Assembly: GCA_020056645.1 (NCBI GenBank)
Contig: JAGVHJ010000118.1
Span: 1-18,368 of the forward strand
DNA: 18,368 bases
Direction: 5' to 3'
Origin: Desulfobacterales bacterium
Lineage (GTDB): Bacteria > Desulfobacterota > Desulfobacteria > Desulfobacterales > JAHIVH01
The position numbers and the translations under genes are program-made. This document shows, one piece after another, positions 13,456 through 18,368 of the stretch. Positions within the stretch are counted from its first letter, which is position 1; each line of letters begins with the position of its first letter. The notes beneath the pieces are model-generated. The model had not been told where the DNA came from and did no database searches. It saw nothing but the letters and a program-made list of their open reading frames with translations.

Positions 13456-14247
13456 ATGATAAAAAAAATCATATCCGGCGGGCAGACAGGCGCGGATCAG
13501 GGCGCGCTCGATATCGCTATTAAATTGGATATCCCCCATGGCGGATATATTCCCAGAGGCCGCTTGACGGAAAATGGGCCGTTACCCGAAAACTATCAGC
13601 TCATTGAAACAGCCTCGGAAAACTATCCGGACCGAACGGAAAAAAATGTCATCGAAGCCGATGGAACGCTGGTTTTGACCCATGGAGAGCCCCAGGGTGG
13701 CTCTTCCCTCACCCTGAAATTCGCAAGAAAACATGGGAAGCCGTGCCTTCATATCGATTTACGTCAGACCATTCTATTTAACGCGGCAAGGGAGATTCAC
13801 CGCTTTATCGTGGGGCACGCCATCGAGGTGTTGAATGTGGCTGGAACCCGTGCGAGCGAGGACCCTCTCATCTATGAAAAAACCATGGCGATTCTGGAAG
13901 CGGTCTTTTTTTTAGGAATGATGGAGGAAAAACCTGCTCGAAACGGAAGCACCTCGGCGCCCTCCTCCGTGGAAGAGGCTGTCGCCATCCTCATCCGGGA
14001 GCTGTCGTTGAAAGATCGAACAACCCTTTCAAATATGACCGAAAGGGAGCTTCCCGCCCTTCATGCCACACTGGGGCGCTATATTTTAAACTGGTTTCAC
14101 GGAGGAATCGGAAACGACACCCTTTTGAATGCGTGCAGGATTGTTGACGAGAATCCTTCTCTTGATGAAGGAGCGGCTACGGACGCCATTATCCGGGCCT
14201 TGTGGAAAGAGTTGAAGAAGACCCATACATTGAGGATCATCAAATAA
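13456..14247 (+). CDS. Putative molybdenum-carrier (SLOG-like) protein fused to a DUF6794-like domain
   Basis: 263-residue protein. Residues 1-150 match the putative molybdenum cofactor carrier family, a Rossmann-like relative of the lysine-decarboxylase/SLOG fold: KKIISGGQTGADQGALD (3-19), GGYIPRGRLTENGPLPENY, EADGTLVLTHGEPQGGSSLT and HGKPCLHIDL. After a short Ser-rich linker, residues about 172-263 (SSVEEAVAILIRELS, LPALHATLGRYILNWFHGG, IIRALWKELKK) look like DUF6794. The start is ATG 13456, preceded by GGTGAGACGG, which gives the standard N-terminus. The frame opens earlier at 13348, but that 36-residue Arg-rich extension has no ribosome binding site or family match. The carrier name comes from structure in the family, so actual ligand and role are uncertain. 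The membrane TPR gene follows 36 bases downstream. Confidence 0.8.
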   Translation: MIKKIISGGQTGADQGALDIAIKLDIPHGGYIPRGRLTENGPLPENYQLIETASENYPDRTEKNVIEADGTLVLTHGEPQGGSSLTLKFARKHGKPCLHIDLRQTILFNAAREIHRFIVGHAIEVLNVAGTRASEDPLIYEKTMAILEAVFFLGMMEEKPARNGSTSAPSSVEEAVAILIRELSLKDRTTLSNMTERELPALHATLGRYILNWFHGGIGNDTLLNACRIVDENPSLDEGAATDAIIRALWKELKKTHTLRIIK

Positions 14248-14283
14248 TTCCAAGTATCGCACACCCCATTGGGAATCTGAATC

Positions 14284-16005
14284 ATGGGCAAAAAAAGCAG
14301 AATAAAACACCTCAACCATTCCGCGCCACAGGGTTCTGAAAAAAAGAGCGCCCACCCCCTGCCGGTGTTCGATCAGAACGATCCGTTTCTTATCGTGTTT
14401 CTGGTTGTTTCCATATTGATCGTTTACGCACAGACTTTCCGGTTCGAATTCGTCTATGATGACGCCCAATACATAACCCTGAATACTCATGTGCTGAAGG
14501 GGATCAGTTTCGAAGGCATCCGATGGGCCTTTACATCCGGGTACGCCTATAACTGGCATCCCTTGACCTGGATCTCTCACATGGCCGACTGTGAGTTTTT
14601 TGGGACCGAACCGGGCTACCACCATCTGATGAATATGATCTTTCACATGATCAACAGCGCGCTTTTGTATATAGTAATGAAGCGGCTGATCATGGACCGT
14701 TTTGCAAGTCTCATGGTCGCGGTGCTTTTCGCCCTTCATCCGCTGAACGTGGAGTCCGTGGCCTGGGTCTCTGAGAGGAAGAATCTGCTATGCACCCTCT
14801 TCTTTTTTCTATCCCTCTATCAGTATACGTTATATGCGGACAAACTTTCTTCCACGCGATATGCCTGGGTCGCAGTTCTTTTTGCCGCAGGCCTCCTTGC
14901 CAAGCCCATGATCGTCACGTTCCCCTTTTTACTGCTGCTTCTGGATATCTGGCCCCTGAATCGCGCCGGATATTTTCAGGAGAGATCAGGAAGCCGATCC
15001 ATGGAAAGGATTCCAGTCAAGCGTCTGATTCTGGAAAAGCTCCCGCTTCTTGCCTTGACCCTCGTCTCTTCGGTGGTCACCATCCTGGTTCAGAAAAGCG
15101 GCGGCGCGGTTAGGCCCTTTGACGATCTTTCCATAGGCATGAGGCTTATCAACGCCGGAGACGCTTACATCGCGTACATCGTCAAACTCTTCATCCCTCT
15201 GGACCTGTGTGTTCTCTATCCCCTCAAGCATGACTTGTCAGGCATGGAAATAATAGGCTCCTTTTTTCTCCTGGCTGTGTGCTTTGCCGGCGCATTTCTC
15301 CTCGCAAAAAAAAAGCCCTATGTGGCCCTGGGATGGCTCTGGTATGTGGGGACATTGGTTCCCATGATCGGAATCATTCAGGTCGGAAACCAGTCCATGG
15401 CCGACCGGTACGCTTACATCCCCCATATCGGGCTCTTTATCATCATCGGACTTTTTCTTTCCGGCCTCTTTGAAAAGGTTCCCTATCGAACGCATCTACA
15501 GACCGGTTTCATCCTTTTTCTGGCCATGCCCCTCATGCTTCTCTCTTTCCGTCAGACCGCTCTCTGGAAAGATAACATTTCCCTTTATGAACAAGCCCTT
15601 GCTGTAACGGAAAACAACAGCACCATCCACAACAACATCGGCCAAGCCCTATACGTCAAGGGAGACGTTACAAATGCTATGAATCATTGGGAAAAAGCCC
15701 TTTCCATCCATCCGGATCCGGTCACCTATTTCAACATCGGAAACGCCCTGGACGACATGAAGCGGTATGAGGAGGCCCGGATCTATTACCACAAAGCACT
15801 GGAGCTAAACCCCTCGTATGTGGAGGCTCATAACAACCTGGCGGTCACCTATATCAACCTGAACCGGCTCGACAAAAGCGTTTATCATCTAAAAAAGACC
15901 CTGAGTCTTGATCCGAGCTCTATTCAGGCCTTGGCCAATCTGAAAAAAATAGAGGATTACCTTAAAATGAGCGGCGGGGGAAAGGGCCCCGATCATAGCC
16001 GGTAA
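14284..16005 (+). CDS. Multi-span membrane protein with C-terminal TPR repeats (TMTC/GT-C-like)
   Basis: 573-residue integral membrane protein. After a basic cytoplasmic N-terminus (1-33) comes a first membrane helix, then a periplasmic loop with the acidic pair Asp59-Asp60 in FVYDDAQYI, placed as in GT-C glycosyltransferases. The next blocks, YNWHPLTWISHM and LHPLNVESVAWVSERKNLL, are typical of bacterial relatives of the TMTC O-mannosyltransferases. Roughly ten membrane segments run to about residue 422. Three TPR units follow (about 447-553; for example AMNHWEKALSIHPDP, ARIYYHKALELNPSYVEAHNNLA). A lipid-linked sugar donor and protein or glycan acceptor are likely, but transferase activity is inferred only. 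Probably in one transcript with the preceding gene. Only a weak GGGAAT precedes the start. Confidence 0.8.
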   Translation: MGKKSRIKHLNHSAPQGSEKKSAHPLPVFDQNDPFLIVFLVVSILIVYAQTFRFEFVYDDAQYITLNTHVLKGISFEGIRWAFTSGYAYNWHPLTWISHMADCEFFGTEPGYHHLMNMIFHMINSALLYIVMKRLIMDRFASLMVAVLFALHPLNVESVAWVSERKNLLCTLFFFLSLYQYTLYADKLSSTRYAWVAVLFAAGLLAKPMIVTFPFLLLLLDIWPLNRAGYFQERSGSRSMERIPVKRLILEKLPLLALTLVSSVVTILVQKSGGAVRPFDDLSIGMRLINAGDAYIAYIVKLFIPLDLCVLYPLKHDLSGMEIIGSFFLLAVCFAGAFLLAKKKPYVALGWLWYVGTLVPMIGIIQVGNQSMADRYAYIPHIGLFIIIGLFLSGLFEKVPYRTHLQTGFILFLAMPLMLLSFRQTALWKDNISLYEQALAVTENNSTIHNNIGQALYVKGDVTNAMNHWEKALSIHPDPVTYFNIGNALDDMKRYEEARIYYHKALELNPSYVEAHNNLAVTYINLNRLDKSVYHLKKTLSLDPSSIQALANLKKIEDYLKMSGGGKGPDHSR

Positions 16006-16107
16006 AGGCCTATCCTTAAATCCTTGCCGCCATTCAGAATCCTTTTTTTCATAAAATCCATGGAGGCGGTTTATTCCCCCGCCCTGCGGTGGCTCGATAG
16101 CTCTTTG

Positions 16108-18108
16108 TCAAAGATTCATTGCAGCAAGAAATCCGCCATGAACGGCATTGTCGATCCTCCCGATCTTCGTACAGTCGCCAAGGGCCATGAAAGGGACGCC
16201 CTCTTTTTCCAATTTCTCTGAAAGCCGTTTGACAGGTCGTGACCCGGAGGCAAGGACCACGGTGTCAAAGACGAGGGCAAGCTCCTTCTCCCCCTGAGTG
16301 TATGTGACCACACCGTTTTTAATCCGGGTCACTTTTGCGCCTGTGATTATTTTCACGCCGTAACGCTCCAGGTTTCCAAGAAGCACCCACTTGGTGGATT
16401 TTCCCACATCGCCCCCCACACGGGGCAGCATTTCAAAGAGGGTCACCTCAGTCGCCCCGTTGAAGAGGATCTGCCGGAGCCGTTCTGGGGATTCGGCCTC
16501 ATAGGTAAAGAGGAAATGAAGAATCTCGGGTGAAATTGTTCCTTTTTGCGCGATAAATGCGGCGGTCTCAAGTCCTACGGCTCCACCGCCGATAATGGCA
16601 GCTTTCCTGCCGGTTTTGACGCCTCCTTTGAGCACCTCCCATGAGGAGACAACTGAGGGATCGGAAACCCCGTCGATGGGCGGTATCAGGGGTTCTGCAC
16701 CCTCGGCTACGATGATGTGGTCTGGTTTTTTCTCCCGGATCATCGCCAGGGTCGCTTCGGTATTCAGATGAACCGGGATGTTGAGTTTTTTAATCATGGC
16801 TCTGTAATAGCGAAGAATCGAGAAGATCTCTTTTTTATTGGGAGGGTTGCCGCCGAATCGTAACTGGCCGCCGATATCATCCGATTTTTCGTAAATTTCA
16901 ACTCGGTGGCCGGCCTGAGCCGCCGTCACCCCCGCTTCTAAACCGGCAGGCCCCGCGCCTACGATGAGGATCTGTTTGGGGGAGGTGGCGGGAACGATAT
17001 TCCGTTCCCCCTCGAAACCCGCTCTTGGGTTGGTGATACAGTAAACGGCGCGACCGGTGAAGATCTGATCGGTACACCCCTGGGAACAGGCCACGCAGGG
17101 CCTGATTTCGTCGGCGCGGTTCTGCCTGGCCTTGTTTGGCCACTCGGGATCACTGATGAGAATCCGTCCCAGGTTGACCATGTCAGCGTAACCATCCGCG
17201 ATGATCGTTTCGGCCTCTTGGGGGGTCGTGATCCGGTTGGAAGCCAAGATGGGAATCGATACGGCCTTTTTAATATTGAGCGCCAGATAGGCGTAAGCGT
17301 TTCTAGGCACTTCCATGGGAAGCTGGGGCACGGGCGACTCGTGCCACCCGCCGGTGACATTGATGGCGTCGACGCCGCACGATTCATAAATCTTAGCAAT
17401 AGCAGGGGTCTCCGAGTCTGTGTTGCTTCCTGGTACAAAGTCGTTTCCAGCCATCCGGATAGTGAGGGGGACATCCTTCCCGACTTTCCTTCGAATTAGT
17501 GTCAAGACTTCTTTGGGGAACCGGGTCCGGTTTTCAAAGCTTCCACCATAGTCGTCGGTTCTCTGATTTCTCAAAGGCGAAAGAAACTGGGTGATGAGAT
17601 ATCCGGCGGAGGCCAGGATCTCAATGCCGTCAAATCCAGCTTCAATGGCTCTCCTAGCCGCATCGGCGTAGGCCTGCTGAACGGTCTTGATATCTTCCAG
17701 AGTCATCTCCCGGGGAGTTGCTTTTGAGTATTTTGAGTAAATTGAAGAGGGGGCGATGGGATTTTCACCATTGATAAGAATCGGATGCGAGTAAGCACCC
17801 GCGTGAAAGAGCTGGACCCAGGCCCTTGCCCCTCCCTTCTTGATAAGACCCGTGAGCTTCTGAAAAGAGGGGATCGCGTCGTCTGAATCGAGCCTGAGAC
17901 CGATGGCCCCAATGCCGATATAATCAATCCCAACCGGCCCCACAGTGACGATGCCGGCCCCGCCCGCGCCCCGTTCTTTGAAGAAATGGTAGTAGCGGTC
18001 ATTCAACTGGCCATCATAGGAGTAAAGGAGCCCAAGGGAGGGATAGGCGATTCGGTTTTTAATTTCAAGATGATTGATGGAAATGGGACTGAAAAGATTT
18101 TTATACAT
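16108..18108 (-). CDS. FMN/FAD/4Fe-4S NADH:flavin oxidoreductase (2,4-dienoyl-CoA reductase FadH-like)
   Basis: 666-residue two-part enzyme. Residues 1-335 are an Old Yellow Enzyme-type FMN barrel with SAGYLITQFLSPLRNQRTDDYGG (167-189), where Tyr170 corresponds to the FadH catalytic Tyr, and TGGWHES with His256 as in FadH. Cysteines 338, 341, 345 and 357 (CVACSQGC, then C) form the CX2CX3CX11C 4Fe-4S site. Residues 378-666 are the FAD/NAD(P)H reductase with VGAGPAG (383-389) and IGGGAVG. The ene-type reductase transfers NAD(P)H electrons through FAD, FeS and FMN to an activated C=C bond, probably an enoyl-CoA or a similar conjugated compound. An inserted TISPEILHFLFTYEAESPERLRQIL segment in the NADH lobe is shared with homologues from anaerobes. 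GAGGTGA precedes ATG 18108. It converges with the TPR gene. Confidence 0.9.
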   Translation of the reverse strand: MYKNLFSPISINHLEIKNRIAYPSLGLLYSYDGQLNDRYYHFFKERGAGGAGIVTVGPVGIDYIGIGAIGLRLDSDDAIPSFQKLTGLIKKGGARAWVQLFHAGAYSHPILINGENPIAPSSIYSKYSKATPREMTLEDIKTVQQAYADAARRAIEAGFDGIEILASAGYLITQFLSPLRNQRTDDYGGSFENRTRFPKEVLTLIRRKVGKDVPLTIRMAGNDFVPGSNTDSETPAIAKIYESCGVDAINVTGGWHESPVPQLPMEVPRNAYAYLALNIKKAVSIPILASNRITTPQEAETIIADGYADMVNLGRILISDPEWPNKARQNRADEIRPCVACSQGCTDQIFTGRAVYCITNPRAGFEGERNIVPATSPKQILIVGAGPAGLEAGVTAAQAGHRVEIYEKSDDIGGQLRFGGNPPNKKEIFSILRYYRAMIKKLNIPVHLNTEATLAMIREKKPDHIIVAEGAEPLIPPIDGVSDPSVVSSWEVLKGGVKTGRKAAIIGGGAVGLETAAFIAQKGTISPEILHFLFTYEAESPERLRQILFNGATEVTLFEMLPRVGGDVGKSTKWVLLGNLERYGVKIITGAKVTRIKNGVVTYTQGEKELALVFDTVVLASGSRPVKRLSEKLEKEGVPFMALGDCTKIGRIDNAVHGGFLAAMNL

Positions 18109-18222
18109 GGCTCACCTCTTTATCGGTTCATTTTTAGATAGTAAACGGTCTCACGCCACTTGAAAAGTGTGAAACGCTATCATATCCGGCAAGAGGAATC
18201 GATAAAAAAAAGGTTGTTGTCC

Positions 18223-18251
18223 AGTATATCCCATATTTCGCCTGTTTCGAA
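18223..18251 (-). promoter_or_regulatory. Possible promoter of the FadH-like gene
   Basis: TATACT (18223-18228) is a 5/6 -10 box, with TTCGAA (18246-18251) 17 bases upstream as a 3/6 -35 box. The rest of the AT-rich 18109-18368 stretch has no gene I can support. It holds an imperfect inverted repeat, CGCCTGTTT (18239-18247) with AAACAGGGCG (18271-18280), and a GTAGC/GCTAC hairpin (18285-18300) followed by TTGTTTTTG on the plus strand. Confidence 0.35.
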
Positions 18252-18368
18252 TTCCAGTGCAATATTTTAAAAACAGGGCGAGGGGTAGCCCCAAAGCTAC
18301 TTGTTTTTGATTCGAAGTTTACCACATACAGCAACCTGAATAAATTAAATCAGAGTAAAGAAAATATA

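Noticed and set aside
14086..14739. Minus-strand open frame of 217 codons across the Mo-carrier and TPR genes
   Set aside because: It overlaps two well-supported plus-strand genes and has no recognisable motif or ribosome binding site.
16006..16107. Terminator between the converging TPR and FadH-like genes
   Set aside because: Only a short GGCGG/CCGCC pairing is seen on the minus strand with no T run; too weak to call.
18134..18334. Minus-strand 66-codon frame upstream of the FadH-like gene
   Set aside because: No ribosome binding site or recognisable pattern. The AT-rich stretch holds a possible promoter and inverted repeats instead.

Overview
This is 18.4 kb of bacterial chromosome with moderate G+C (I judge a little above 50%) and dense genes on both strands. 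Gene content suggests an anaerobic Gram-negative bacterium, most likely a sulfate-reducer-like member of Desulfobacterota (former Deltaproteobacteria). The clues are a rubredoxin-like/FAD oxidoreductase, an FMN/FAD/4Fe-4S ene-reductase of the FadH type, the diaminopimelate-type murein recycling ligase Mpl, and a DUF6909-like protein. The lineage is an inference; nothing here fixes the species.

Layout. Positions 1-3210 (minus) hold a secreted protein of unknown function, a terminator-like hairpin, then a tight run mntP (Mn2+ efflux), nhaA (Na+/H+ antiporter) and the start of a double-rubredoxin FAD oxidoreductase cut by the window edge. Positions 3396-3579 are a tRNA-Lys(CTT) gene with its own promoter and terminator. 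Positions 3627-4373 (minus) encode a protein of the KptA/Tpt1 RNA 2'-phosphotransferase fold that has lost the usual catalytic motifs. Positions 4604-7378 (plus) are hemL and mpl. Positions 7390-9310 (minus) are a single-domain response regulator, a 59-residue unknown protein and bioA, behind a good sigma70-type promoter. Diverging from them is a membrane-anchored PAS-SpoIIE phosphatase (9598-11457, plus). Positions 11486-13171 (minus) encode a large protein whose C-terminus looks like AMP nucleosidase. Diverging from it are a putative molybdenum-carrier/DUF6794 fusion and a TMTC-like multi-span membrane TPR protein (13456-16005, plus). The window closes with the FadH-like reductase (16108-18108, minus) and its leader.

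How they may work together. Most genes are housekeeping or stand alone: haem precursor synthesis, murein recycling and biotin synthesis. The cation exporters with the rubredoxin oxidoreductase look like one stress-related transcript. The response regulator and SpoIIE phosphatase share a divergent control region and could form one signalling pair. I see no mobile element, CRISPR array, integrase, rRNA or clear genomic island. The best leads for new biology are the AMP-nucleosidase-like protein, the degenerate KptA, the molybdenum-carrier/DUF6794 fusion and the double-rubredoxin oxidoreductase. Protein assignments come from motif recognition by eye, not from database searches.
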